Of a stretch of DNA of 64,000 nucleotides, positions 51,701 through 59,515 are shown piece after piece (the first letter of the stretch is position 1; each line of letters starts with the position of its first letter). The notes beneath the pieces are model-generated. The model did not search any database. It had not been told where the DNA came from and saw only the letters and a list, made by a program, of their open reading frames with translations. The stretch comes from Streptosporangiaceae bacterium (GTDB lineage: Bacteria; Actinomycetota; Actinomycetes; Streptosporangiales; Streptosporangiaceae). Where the stretch lies: positions 1-64,000 of the forward strand of contig JAFAZE010000091.1 of assembly GCA_019239975.1 (NCBI GenBank). Direction: 5' to 3'. Position numbers and translations under genes: made by a program.

Positions 51701-51963
51701 GGGCCGGGATCTCGCTCACGGACGACGGCGCGGCGGCCGCCGCGCCGGGCCGCCTGGGGCTCACCGACCGCGAGTTCGAGGTGCTCCGGCTCGTCGCCGC
51801 GGGCCAGAGCAACCGCGACATCGCCGCCGAGCTGTTCATCTCACCCAAGACGGCCAGCGTGCACGTCTCCAACATCCTCGCCAAGCTCGGCGCGAGCAGC
51901 CGGGGCGAGGCCGCCGCCAGGGCGCACGCCCTGCACCTGTTCGACGACGCTTCTGGTGCGTGA
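48766..51963 (+). CDS. Large LuxR-family ATPase regulator (LAL/MalT-like)
   Basis: A STAND-type regulator of about 1065 residues. The N-terminal AAA/NTPase module has Walker A IGGEAGVGKSRL and Walker B ILLIEDAHWAD, with FRSDELHRTHPLRPLLAELA as sensor region. The middle is a long helical-repeat region. An Ala/Gly-rich low-complexity insert (TGTGAGAGTAAGGGATAGTG and onward) precedes the C-terminal LuxR helix-turn-helix (LTDREFEVLRLVAAGQSNRD, ISPKTASVHVSNILAKLGAS). Such LAL regulators activate carbon-use or secondary-metabolite genes. The start is uncertain: in-frame ATGs at 48649, 48766 and 48799 precede the conserved VSPVLVGRAEE. Confidence 0.9.
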   Translation: MSDAYGTLNTEMGRRMVSPVLVGRAEEMAALADAFATVRQGSPSTVLIGGEAGVGKSRLVAEFTASARADGARVLTGGCLELGADGLPFGPFTAMLRDLVRAEGAAAITGLLPGGGRATRELARLLPELAPEGGGNGAHPGEARARLFEELLTLLERLAATQPVILLIEDAHWADRSSRDLLSFLIGYQRALRNVLIVVTFRSDELHRTHPLRPLLAELARIEWIERMELRRLTRKEAEELATAILGREADKELTDALYRRAEGNPLFTEELLVCEDQESCEIPASLMDLLLQGVRRLPDETQEVLRIASAGSGGTGHALLAAVTGLSDEELTRALRPAVTANVLTTTEDGYTFRHALIREAVHEDLLPGEHGRAHSRFAEAIEAAPSLVPEGRADIEKAHQWYSAHNTTWALISAWQAAAQASRSVAPAERLVLLTRVLELWEQVPDAGERIGADHARVLEEAVAAASDAGEDQRGLAFASAAIREVDEAKEPVRVALLLERRQCFKINLGLPGVEEDLDRALRLVPEGVSREARTTVLLASAKCGDARGGPQFRAWAEEALRFAREAGDLASEAQALEIIAMVEADPGSLATPGSEPLRLIAGARALAQRAGAYQPMLRAAISESHLLCGAGEYERAAEVARQGIADAEKYGLARTSGAFLAINVAEPLLALGRWDEGIQVTERALDLAPPPLTRTWLWIVRSAIALGRGDIRTAARHAAAARAVLSGARYEAQYHLPLAWLDVELAMAEGGAAAAVAAAVGALDRFDLPTASPRYAWPVVAAAARAAAAAHVLVARGGSGGDGGDGGDRANGEEGTLRDAATALDDRLQTLAEKLDVFGPVQRAWELTYAATRLGSAAQAAPGERLAAWDAAAAAWESLRQPHQVAGALLGAARAALTTGTGAGAGTAAGGGATAGTGAAGGAGAAGGGGGAAEGDAAITPAQREAAAQRLRRAAPIASELGARPLAGAVAALARRAGISLTDDGAAAAAPGRLGLTDREFEVLRLVAAGQSNRDIAAELFISPKTASVHVSNILAKLGASSRGEAAARAHALHLFDDASGA

Positions 51964-52016
51964 CGCTCCGCCCTCAGCCTGTGCTCCGCCCTCGGCCCGT
52001 CCGCCGAGGTCCATTT

Positions 52017-52132
52017 CATGATCACGGAAGCCTTGGTGTCATATCCGGCCCGCCGTTTCCACGACGCCTCTGCGGCGAACAGCGTGGTGGAAACCAAGGT
52101 GCCGCATACGGCCCGTAATCGCCGTGATCATG
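52017..52132. repeat. Nested palindromic intergenic element (largest copy)
   Basis: Outer arms are 52017-52027 (CATGATCACGG) and 52122-52132. Inner pairs are CCTTGGT/ACCAAGG (52031-52037, 52093-52099) and GTTTCCAC/GTGGAAAC (52055-52062, 52087-52094). Its left half matches the elements at 21.5 and 23.4 kb. It lies between two convergent genes, where it could end transcription from both sides. Confidence 0.85.
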
Positions 52133-52147
52133 GACTGCGCCGGCCGG

Positions 52148-53161
52148 TCAGCCTCCGTTGACGCTCTGGATCTCCCGCACCACGATGTTGCCTACGTTCG
52201 CGCCGTTCGCCAGGGGGGTGGTGCCCAGGAGCGTCCCGTTGTAGGTGGCCTGCCAGGTGACCTGGACCTGCACGTGGGCGGGCCCCGTCGAGGGCTGCTG
52301 GAAGAGCACCCCGCAGTCGGGAGGCGTGCCCACCTTGGCTGCGCTCATCGCCCCCGGGCCGTCGTGCGTCCCGGTGAGTGTGCAGTTGCTGTAACCCGTA
52401 CCGATCCCGCCGGGCACCGCGGTTACGCCGATCCACCCCGCGGTACCGGGCTGCGCCACGGCGGTGACCGTCGCCGATTCGTTCCCGAGCGTCGCCGTCA
52501 CGAACCGCGTGCCGGTTCCCGTCAGGCGGGTGATGAACGTCGGCAGGTTCACCTCCGTGGTGCCCGCCGGGTTCAGGGTGAACGCCGGGGTGGGCAGTAT
52601 CATCCGGCTGTAGGCGTACCTGGCGAGATCGATCGGCGGGATGTTCGCCACGACGCCGGGTGCCTGGCCGGGCAGCACCCACTCCATCAGCGGAAGCTTT
52701 GCCACGCAATCGGCGTTGTTGCCGACCGCCGGGTTGCCGACCGGCATCCACCACTCGCCCTGCCCGGGGCCAAGGTGCTGCTGGTTCTTCATCTGCGTCA
52801 CGTAGTCGGTCGGCGAGCTGAACCCGGCGATGACGGCGGGGTCACCCGTCTTCGCGTAGTTCTGCCACCAGGCCCAGGTGTACTGGCCATCGCCGAAGGG
52901 CTGCATCCAGCAGGCCGGCGGCGGCAGCGACACCGAGCCACCGCCCGTGTTGCCGGGACCGCTGGGGTTGTAGGACCCGGGCGGGGACAGGTGAATGTAC
53001 TGCGAGATCTGCGCCCAGCACGTGGCACCCGAGCAGCCGCCGCCCGCGGAACCGCCCGGACCCCCCGCCACGGCGGTCCCGGCGCCGAGGGCGGACAGCC
53101 CCAGCGCGGACAGCAGGGCTGCGCAGAGCAGGTAAAACCGGCGCGTTCTCACGGGTAACAC
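52148..53161 (-). CDS. Exported beta-rich protein, second copy of the Tad-linked module
   Basis: A 337-residue secreted protein with a signal peptide (1-33, ending AVAGG). The mature part has ACWMQPFGDGQ, WWQNYAKTGDPAVIAG, EVNLPTFITRLTG, DCGVLFQQP, and VQVQVTWQATYNGTL before the end IVVREIQSVNGG. The same landmarks (CW-L/M-QP, NLPT, V-T-W, E-I-Q-x-V-N-G-G end) occur in the gene at 53947-55044. The C-terminal part looks like a PKD- or Ig-like beta-sandwich. It overlaps the paired lipoprotein gene by 13 bases. Function is unknown; a surface partner of the Tad pilus is a reasonable guess. Confidence 0.75.
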   Translation of the reverse strand: MLPVRTRRFYLLCAALLSALGLSALGAGTAVAGGPGGSAGGGCSGATCWAQISQYIHLSPPGSYNPSGPGNTGGGSVSLPPPACWMQPFGDGQYTWAWWQNYAKTGDPAVIAGFSSPTDYVTQMKNQQHLGPGQGEWWMPVGNPAVGNNADCVAKLPLMEWVLPGQAPGVVANIPPIDLARYAYSRMILPTPAFTLNPAGTTEVNLPTFITRLTGTGTRFVTATLGNESATVTAVAQPGTAGWIGVTAVPGGIGTGYSNCTLTGTHDGPGAMSAAKVGTPPDCGVLFQQPSTGPAHVQVQVTWQATYNGTLLGTTPLANGANVGNIVVREIQSVNGG

Positions 53162-53805
53162 CCCTTAGCGGCTCCGTGCGGGTAATAGGTGCTGGCGATC
53201 GCGACGATCTTCCAGGACCCCTCGAGCTCGTCCAGCGAGTAGGTTTCCAGCGACACGTTCCCGGCCGGCGCGGTGCTCTGCCCCGGGATGACCCTGCCCG
53301 TGGCCCGGTCGGTGCTGAACAGGCGCTGCTGGTTGACGCACGCGGAGACATCGAGACCGCCCGGCTGGCCCGGCGTGGGCTGGACCGTCATGTCATAGAA
53401 GCGCAGCGTCCCGGTGAAGCCCTCGCCGTCATACTTCCGGACGCTGGCCTGCGCGGCGGCCACCAGCGGGACATCGCTCCTGTAGAGATAGGACAGGTAG
53501 CGCTTACTCTCGCCGCGGGAATAAATGGCGTAGTAATAGGCGAGCTGATAGTTCTCGTAGGTCACGGCCGCCCGTGCGGGCTGGAGGCCGGACGGCAGCG
53601 GCGTCTGGAAATCGATATGAATACCGGAGGGGAACGGAAAGTGCGCGGTGGCGACCTCCGCGGCCGAATATGCCGGCGCCGACGCCGGCGTTGCCGGGCC
53701 CCCGGCGGGCTGGAAGCCTCCCGCTGGGGTACTTGAACTCGCGCATGCGGTCATCCCGGCCAGCATCGCCGCTCCGAGCAGCGCCCCGTAAGAGCGTGTA
53801 CGCAT
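53149..53805 (-). CDS. Lipoprotein, second copy of the Tad-linked module
   Basis: A 218-residue lipoprotein with lipobox Cys21 (AGMTACASS). The mature part has HIDFQTPLPSGLQPARAAVT then YENYQLAYYYAIYSRGESKR, followed by a long helix and strands ending GSWKIVAIASTYYPHGAAKG with a terminal cysteine. The early helix followed by a beta-sheet suggests an NTF2-like fold. The paralogue at 55041-55706 has the matching KIVFQTPLPAGGPQRSAM and YENYIDSMWYAVYTHG, and its lipobox cysteine is also residue 21. The start is supported by GGGAGA six bases upstream. Likely anchored on the outer face of the membrane. Confidence 0.75.
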   Translation of the reverse strand: MRTRSYGALLGAAMLAGMTACASSSTPAGGFQPAGGPATPASAPAYSAAEVATAHFPFPSGIHIDFQTPLPSGLQPARAAVTYENYQLAYYYAIYSRGESKRYLSYLYRSDVPLVAAAQASVRKYDGEGFTGTLRFYDMTVQPTPGQPGGLDVSACVNQQRLFSTDRATGRVIPGQSTAPAGNVSLETYSLDELEGSWKIVAIASTYYPHGAAKGCYP

Positions 53806-53946
53806 TACATCTCCCGTGGCTTTCTCAGTGCAGCTTCGTACCGGTTCCCCCCGAACCCTTTTTGGCACGTTTCACGCGGAAAGCTGGCTTAACGTATCAG
53901 GACATGACCCGGCCCATCACTGAAGTTACCGAGATGATGCACCGGC

Positions 53947-55044
53947 TCAGCCGCCGTTGACCGTCTGGATCTCCTTGACGACGAAGCTCTGCTGGGCTGT
54001 CACCACCGAGGGCGGGTTCTGGAAGACACCGCCCACCGGGTCGGCACTCGTGATCCAGTGAACGACCCAGGTCACGGTCACCGTGATGACGTACGGCGCG
54101 GCGGGGCTGCTGGGGGACAGGAACTTGACCGAGCAGGCCGGGGTCGCCGCCGTACCCGCGGCCGTCGCCGGGCACGTGCTCTGGGGCGGAACGCTGACAT
54201 CGGCCGGGGCGTTCGTCGTGATGGAGACCGTGGGCTTCGTCGTCGTGATGGTCGCCGTCAGGTAGACGGTACCGTCGGCCATCTTGACCGTTGCCGTGTC
54301 AGAAGGCTGTTGCGCACCCAGGAAATGGACCGACACATAGGTCGGCAGGTTGACGTACGACGTGGTGGGGCCGCCATTCGCCGCCGGCGGGCTGGTCACG
54401 ATCTTTATGCCCGGCAGGGCCAGGGCGGCGCGCGCCAGCGCGGCCAGCTGCTCGTTGGTGATCTGCCCGGCCGCGCCGCCGGCGCCGGGCTGGGCCGGCG
54501 GCTCCAGGTCGATGAAGCCGTTGTTGAGGTTGGCTGTCAGTCCCTGGGCGCAGGCCCAGCCGGCCGGAGAGCTCAGCCAGTCCGGTGCCCACCAGACGAA
54601 GTCTGGCTTGACCGGATTGGGGCCACCTGGCACGTCGTTCTGCCCCTTTTGCACCATCTGGAAATCCTGGTTGATCTGGTCGGGTCCCCCAGTGCCATGG
54701 ATGAGATGGTTGAAGCCCGGGTAGTGCCGCCCGAACCAGAAGTAGTAGCTGTCCGCATCCACGGGACCGGCCGACGACGGGTCTCCCGCCTGGTAGGACT
54801 GCGGCTGATGGAAATACGGCTGGAGCCAGCAGTCCGGCGGGATGTAGGTGCCGTTATAGCCGTTGCCGGTATGGTCACCGCCCAGAATGATCTGCTCGGC
54901 GACGGTCTTGGAATAGCTCGGCCCGCCGGCCGGCGGGTTGTTCACCGGGGGATTCCCGCCGGCCGCGCTTGCGGAGCCTCCCGTGGCGGCCACCGCCAGG
55001 CTCGCCGCGAGCGGCACTGCCGAGAGCAACAACCTCTTCATCAT
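53947..55044 (-). CDS. Exported beta-rich protein, first copy of the Tad-linked module
   Basis: A 365-residue secreted protein. Signal peptide 1-28 (MMKRLLLSAV to SASAAG). Mature landmarks are DCWLQPYFHQPQSYQAGDPS, SYYFWFGRHYPGFNHLIHG, PDFVWWAPDWLSSPAGWACA, TSYVNLPTYVSVHFLG, ACSVKFLSPS and VTVTWVVHWITS, ending FVVKEIQTVNGG. The two C-terminal beta blocks (DGTVYLTATITTTKPTVSIT; YVITVTVTW) fit a PKD-like sandwich. Its ATG overlaps the lipoprotein stop (ATGA), so the pair is co-translated. From general recall, secreted proteins with an LPT-W/Y and V-T-W pattern accompany Tad loci in other Actinobacteria; not checked here. Confidence 0.75.
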   Translation of the reverse strand: MMKRLLLSAVPLAASLAVAATGGSASAAGGNPPVNNPPAGGPSYSKTVAEQIILGGDHTGNGYNGTYIPPDCWLQPYFHQPQSYQAGDPSSAGPVDADSYYFWFGRHYPGFNHLIHGTGGPDQINQDFQMVQKGQNDVPGGPNPVKPDFVWWAPDWLSSPAGWACAQGLTANLNNGFIDLEPPAQPGAGGAAGQITNEQLAALARAALALPGIKIVTSPPAANGGPTTSYVNLPTYVSVHFLGAQQPSDTATVKMADGTVYLTATITTTKPTVSITTNAPADVSVPPQSTCPATAAGTAATPACSVKFLSPSSPAAPYVITVTVTWVVHWITSADPVGGVFQNPPSVVTAQQSFVVKEIQTVNGG

Positions 55045-55706
55045 GCTGCACACTCTCCCGCCGAGCCACCGCTGGTGGCCGGATAGTTCGCCGTATGGCC
55101 GATCATCCACAGCCCGCCGGGCTGCTTTCCCGCCGAGGCCTGTTCCTGATAGTGGCTGAACCCGCCGCTGAAAACGGTGCCGGCGGTCTTGCCGGTCCGC
55201 GCGCTCACCCGGTAAAGGCCGGACGCGTCGACGCAGGACGTGACGACCGCGCCCGCCTTGAAGAAGACCTGCGGCACGTCCATGTTGTAGTAGGTGATCG
55301 TGCCGCGCAGCGCGTAGTCGCCGGAGGCGAATTCGCTGATCTCACCCTGCGCGAACTTGAGCGCGTTTCCGCTCAGGTAGCGCTCGTACGCCGTATTCGC
55401 GCCATGCGTGTAGACGGCGTACCACATCGAGTCGATGTAGTTCTCGTACCCGATCATGGCACTGCGCTGCGGGCCGCCGGCCGGCAGCGGCGTCTGGAAC
55501 ACGATCTTGATACTCGGCGGGAACGCGAAGTTCCGCAGCCCGGGCACCGGGGCCGCCGTACCCGGGGCCGCCTGGCCGTTCGCCGCCTGACCGCTGCCGC
55601 CCGCCGGGACGAAGGTGCCCGGGTTACCCGGGCCCGCGCCGGCGCACGCCGATACCGTCACGCCCACCGCCACAGCCAGCGCGGCTCCAAGGAGCCGTTT
55701 GCCCAT
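55041..55706 (-). CDS. Lipoprotein, first copy of the Tad-linked module
   Basis: A 221-residue lipoprotein: signal peptide with lipobox Cys21 (VTVSACAG), an Ala/Gly/Pro spacer to about residue 55, then KIVFQTPLPAGGPQRSAM, GYENYIDSMWYAVYTHGANT, GTITYYNMDVPQVFFKAG and a cysteine-containing VVTSCVDASGLYRVSARTG. A long amphipathic helix followed by strands suggests an NTF2-like fold, as in its paralogue at 53149-53805. The start has GGAGGAG immediately upstream. It is separated from the LysM-BTAD gene by 116 bp on the same strand. Confidence 0.78.
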   Translation of the reverse strand: MGKRLLGAALAVAVGVTVSACAGAGPGNPGTFVPAGGSGQAANGQAAPGTAAPVPGLRNFAFPPSIKIVFQTPLPAGGPQRSAMIGYENYIDSMWYAVYTHGANTAYERYLSGNALKFAQGEISEFASGDYALRGTITYYNMDVPQVFFKAGAVVTSCVDASGLYRVSARTGKTAGTVFSGGFSHYQEQASAGKQPGGLWMIGHTANYPATSGGSAGECAA

Positions 55707-55822
55707 AACTCCTCCATGCCTGCACAGGCGCCAGTCCGGTATGCACGGGACCTTCCGTTTCTGGCACGGCATCCCGCCAGGCCGGGTTCGAGATCCCGGT
55801 ATTACGGAGAGCTGACGGGCGG

Positions 55823-58633
55823 TCATGCCGCCGACGTCCGCCAGGACGGGAGGAGCTCGTCGATGAGCGCCTCGGTTTCCGGTGCCATTCTCGGCATCAC
55901 CTCATCCAGCGCGGTCCGCGCCGATATCTCGCCCACGGCCGCGCGCAGAACGTGCTCCTGCCCGGTGGCGGCGGCGCCGAGCAGCAGGTCCCGCCACAGC
56001 ATCTCGTCGTCGAAGGCCAGCCGCAGCCCGGCACGCGCCGCGTCCATCGCGGCCTGGGCGTCGCCGGCCGCGAGCCGCAGCGCGGACAGCCGGTGCGCCG
56101 CGTCCGCGACAAGCGCGGTGACCTCGTACACGAAGCTGTCGGTGGACAGCCACACGTACCGTCCCGGATCGCGCCCGTCGAGCACCTGGCCGCGGACCAG
56201 GCTCAGCGCCTGTTCCAGGTAGCGGGCCTCGTCCCGTGCCAGGCCCGGGGCGGAGCCCGCCGCCTGCGCGGCCCGCGCGACAAGCGCGCGGAACACCTGC
56301 CAGTCCACCCGCACGCCCGGCCCCAGCCGCAGCCGTCCGGCGGGGTCGGTCAGCAGGTTGGGCGCGCCGGATTCGTCGGTGCCGAGCCAGTCCTTCACGC
56401 GGGCCAGCGCGGCGTCGCGCACCTCGGCCGGCACGCCGCGCGGCCACAGCGCGCCGGTCAGCACGTTCAGGTTGACGCCGTCGGCGTGCGCGGCCAGGTA
56501 GACGACGAGCTCGGTGGCGAGCGGGAGCCGCTGTGGCTCCACCGGCCCCGGCGCGGCGACCACGGCGGTGCCCAGCAGTCCCACCTCCACGGCCGCCCGC
56601 GCGCCCGGCATCAGCTGCGCCGCGGGGGCCGCGCCCGACGCCGGATCCGACAGCGGCACGCCTTCCCCGCTCACCGCGTCGCGGAACAGCCTGATCACCG
56701 CCTGGTACTGCTGCGGCGGCAGCAGTTGCGCCCGCAGGTCGAAGCCGAGCACGCCGGCCCGCAGCCGTCCCTCCTCGGTGACGTCCCAGGTCCAGGTCGC
56801 ACCGCGGACGTCGCCCGCCACCACGTAGCCCGCCGCCATCCGGTGCCGGGTCCTGGCCAGCGCGAGCAGCCGGTCGGCCTGCGCCGGGGTCGGCGGCACG
56901 CCCATGATCAGGTAGTGCGGCGCCCACAGCTCGGGGTCGCCGCCGGCGCAGCGGCCGGTCAGCACCGAATCGAACCCCGAGGTGGCCAGCGCGTGCTCCA
57001 CCTCCGCCGCGCGCTGTTCCAGCTCGGGCAGTGCCGCTTCGATCGAGGGCAGCGCACGGACCCGTTCGGAAGAAATCAAAGATAGATCCCCGGCGAATCC
57101 GACCAGCGTCACCCGCATCCGGTCGGACCATCGGTTGGTCACCAGCTCGACGGCGAGCGCCGCGAGCGCCGCCTGCACGAGGCGCTGCGGCCCCCGCACG
57201 GCGATCAGCCCGTGCGCCACCTCCAGGTCCACGAGGACGCGGCCGGTGTCGTTCGTGCCGATGGAGACGAGGCCGGGATACGGGGCGAGCGCCCCGCCGG
57301 AGTCGAGCGACGCCGCGGCCGCCAGCGGAAGCCGCCAGACCTGGCCGCCGTCGGCCGCCTCCCACGGCGGCGGCACGTCCGGGTCCGGCGGCGCCACCCA
57401 CAGGTCGAGGTTCTCCGTGCCGAGGTGCGCCGCGAACACCGTGGGCGGCGTCCCGCCCCGCGCGGCCAGCGCCTGCGACAGGCTGCGCAGCGCGGAGTCG
57501 AGAAGCTGCACCGAGGGGTCATCGGCGCCGAGCCGCATCGCCTGCTCCGCCAGCGCCGCGTCACCGTCCGGCGCCGGCAGCCGCCGGCCGAACGCCCGCC
57601 GCCACAGCTGCTCGCGCCGCCGCCGACCGAGCGCCACCAGCACCCCGGCCGCGAGCAGCGAGGCGGAGGACAGCTCGTATGGCCAGGCCGGGCTCGAGTG
57701 CTGCTGCGGGCCGGGTGCGGCGACGCTTTGATTGTTCCGAACGGAGGCGTCGTTCCCGCCCGCCGGCATGCCGATGCCGGTGACCGGCCCGGCGCCCGTG
57801 CTGGCGTAGCCGTCCCGCGACCCGGGCGACCGCTCGGTGCCGTGCGCCGGGTGGTGCGCGACCGTCTCGACGCCGGGACCGTAGGCGTCGCTCGGCATCC
57901 GCAGTATCCAGCCCGGCCTGATCAGCGAGGCGATCGTCAGCCTGGAGCCGTCGGGCTGGACGTGGTCTTTGTTCAGCTCGAAGATCTCCATGTACCGCCG
58001 GCCGTTCCCGAGGTGGTTCTGCGCGATCTCCCACAGGCTCTCGTGGTAACGCCCGGCCGGCGGCCGTACCACGTAGATCTTCTGCGCGGTCGGCGAGGCG
58101 TGCGCGGTCGCGGGCATGACGGCCTGCTGCGGCTGCCCGGCGCTGGCGACGTACTGGCCGCCGCCTGCGCCCTGCGGCTGCGCGGAGATGCTGTGCGCTG
58201 CGCGCGGCGGCCCGCCGTGCGAGAACGCCGGTGACAGCGCGGCGGTCGCCGCGAACAGCAGCAGTGCCGCGGTGACCAGCCGGTGCGCGGCCGACTGGGT
58301 GGCGCCGGCCAGCGGCACGCGGCCCGGCACACCCACGTTGCGGACGGCCGCCCTGATCTCGACGATCACGCACCACACGAGCTGCAGCCACGCCAGCCAC
58401 ACGACCACCGACAAGATCTTGAGGATCGACATGACGTCGAGCTGGTGGGTGAACGCGCCCGTGCTCGGCATCTTGTGCGGGATCGGCACGCCGAGCACGG
58501 TGACCAGCGCGATCGGCACGCCGATGGTGAGCGCGGTCAGCGTGATGATCGCGAGGATCCCCAGGATGATGTCGCCAGCGGTGCGGCGCGGCACCTGGAC
58601 CGGCGGCCTGAGCCCTGGGATCGGCGGCGCCAT
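55823..58633 (-). CDS. Membrane LysM-BTAD regulator of the Tad locus
   Basis: A 936-residue protein with an unusual layout. Transmembrane helices lie at about 21-48, 69-92 and 118-137; a LysM-type wall-binding domain follows at 186-246 (YHESLWEIAQNHLGNGRRYM, RPGWILRMP); a fourth helix lies at 321-336 followed by RRRREQLWRR. A long cytoplasmic part ends in a winged-helix/BTAD pair as in SARP regulators (ELVVYLAAHADGVNLNVLTG; VDWQVFRALVARAA to the end). Charge distribution puts the LysM outside and BTAD inside. The start overlaps the TadG-like stop by one base (TGATG). It may couple cell-wall state to expression of pilus or surface genes. Confidence 0.85.
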   Translation of the reverse strand: MAPPIPGLRPPVQVPRRTAGDIILGILAIITLTALTIGVPIALVTVLGVPIPHKMPSTGAFTHQLDVMSILKILSVVVWLAWLQLVWCVIVEIRAAVRNVGVPGRVPLAGATQSAAHRLVTAALLLFAATAALSPAFSHGGPPRAAHSISAQPQGAGGGQYVASAGQPQQAVMPATAHASPTAQKIYVVRPPAGRYHESLWEIAQNHLGNGRRYMEIFELNKDHVQPDGSRLTIASLIRPGWILRMPSDAYGPGVETVAHHPAHGTERSPGSRDGYASTGAGPVTGIGMPAGGNDASVRNNQSVAAPGPQQHSSPAWPYELSSASLLAAGVLVALGRRRREQLWRRAFGRRLPAPDGDAALAEQAMRLGADDPSVQLLDSALRSLSQALAARGGTPPTVFAAHLGTENLDLWVAPPDPDVPPPWEAADGGQVWRLPLAAAASLDSGGALAPYPGLVSIGTNDTGRVLVDLEVAHGLIAVRGPQRLVQAALAALAVELVTNRWSDRMRVTLVGFAGDLSLISSERVRALPSIEAALPELEQRAAEVEHALATSGFDSVLTGRCAGGDPELWAPHYLIMGVPPTPAQADRLLALARTRHRMAAGYVVAGDVRGATWTWDVTEEGRLRAGVLGFDLRAQLLPPQQYQAVIRLFRDAVSGEGVPLSDPASGAAPAAQLMPGARAAVEVGLLGTAVVAAPGPVEPQRLPLATELVVYLAAHADGVNLNVLTGALWPRGVPAEVRDAALARVKDWLGTDESGAPNLLTDPAGRLRLGPGVRVDWQVFRALVARAAQAAGSAPGLARDEARYLEQALSLVRGQVLDGRDPGRYVWLSTDSFVYEVTALVADAAHRLSALRLAAGDAQAAMDAARAGLRLAFDDEMLWRDLLLGAAATGQEHVLRAAVGEISARTALDEVMPRMAPETEALIDELLPSWRTSAA

Positions 58634-59109
58634 CAGCAATTTCCTCTCTGCTGCATCTGCGCGTTCCCGCAGGTTGTCGTCGCTGTTTCGTGAACGGTCT
58701 TGGTGAAGCTGCCGAACCCGATCTCTATGACCGGCGTCGCGGTGACCGTAAGCGTCACCGTGGCGTTCTGCCCGGCGGCCGCGCACGCCCTGCCGGTCAC
58801 CTGCACGTTGTCGGCGACGCTGTACCGCTGGATGATGGCGTATGCGGCCGGGCACGCGGTCTGCGGGTCGATCACGACCTGGCCAGTGGTGCGCAGCGCC
58901 TGCGTGCTGATCTGATCGGCCGCGGCGCGGGCGGCCTGCTGGGCGATGTCGGCGGCGCGTTCCTCGGTGTTGAGCACCGTGCCGCCGTCGACGATGAGGC
59001 TGGCCAGGGCGAGCGCGGCGATCGTGAAGAGGAGCACGAACAGCGTCACCGAGCCCCGTTCTGTGTCGTGGCCGGGGCCGCGCCCCGCCATTGCCCGCCA
59101 TGTGCGCAT
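58633..59109 (-). CDS. TadG-like pilus-assembly protein
   Basis: A 158-residue membrane protein with an N-terminal TadE/TadG-type helix (ERGSVTLFVLLFTIAALALA, then SLIVDGGTVLNTEERAADIA), typical of the Tad putative minor pilins and Flp-associated proteins with the D-G-G region. The extracellular part is beta-rich with four cysteines (TACPAAYAIIQR, GRACAAAGQNATVTLTV, near the end GNAQMQQRGNC). The ATG at 59109 is close to the upstream gene's stop, so translation is coupled. It acts in biogenesis of the tight-adherence pilus. Confidence 0.82.
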   Translation of the reverse strand: MRTWRAMAGRGPGHDTERGSVTLFVLLFTIAALALASLIVDGGTVLNTEERAADIAQQAARAAADQISTQALRTTGQVVIDPQTACPAAYAIIQRYSVADNVQVTGRACAAAGQNATVTLTVTATPVIEIGFGSFTKTVHETATTTCGNAQMQQRGNC

Positions 59110-59110
59110 G

Positions 59111-59515
59111 TCAGTAGGTCCTCGAGACGAACTGGTCCAGCGGCGCCACACCGGTGCCGTGCATGGTGACCGTGGGGAAGAGCACGTATCCGAGGTTCAT
59201 GCTGCAGGTCACCTGCAGCGACACCGACGGGCTGCCGAGGGCGAAGCCGGTGACGGGCGAGATGGTCAGGCCGCCCGTGCACACCCCGTTCAGGTCGGAC
59301 TGCACGGCGGCGTCGGCCGCCGCCTGAGCTTGCTGCGGATTCCGCGCGATGGACGCGGCCCTGGCCCCGTCCCGCGCCGCGCCGTCGACCTGGCCGAAAC
59401 CGGTGACGATGCGGCCGGCGCCGACCATGAACAGCATCAGCCCGATGAGGATCGGCGCCGCGATGGCGAACTCCACCGCCATCGAGCCGCGCTCGGCGTC
59501 CCTGCCGCGCCTCAT
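59111..59515 (-). CDS. TadE-like pseudopilin
   Basis: A 134-residue protein. N-terminal motif ERGSMAVEFAIAAPILIGLM (the TadE signature with Glu at position 5 of the mature-like helix), followed by a soluble domain with two cysteines (NGVCTGGLT, QVTCSMNLGY). TadE pseudopilins are processed by the TadV peptidase and assemble with the Flp pilus. It starts one base inside the upstream gene stop (TGATG). The second TadE-like gene is directly upstream. Confidence 0.85.
   Translation of the reverse strand: MRRGRDAERGSMAVEFAIAAPILIGLMLFMVGAGRIVTGFGQVDGAARDGARAASIARNPQQAQAAADAAVQSDLNGVCTGGLTISPVTGFALGSPSVSLQVTCSMNLGYVLFPTVTMHGTGVAPLDQFVSRTY

Noticed and set aside
55782-55799. CCGGG-TTCGAGA-TCCCGG hairpin resembling a tRNA T-arm
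   Set aside because: No acceptor, D or anticodon stem can be built around it; it is a chance or regulatory hairpin in the 116-bp gap.
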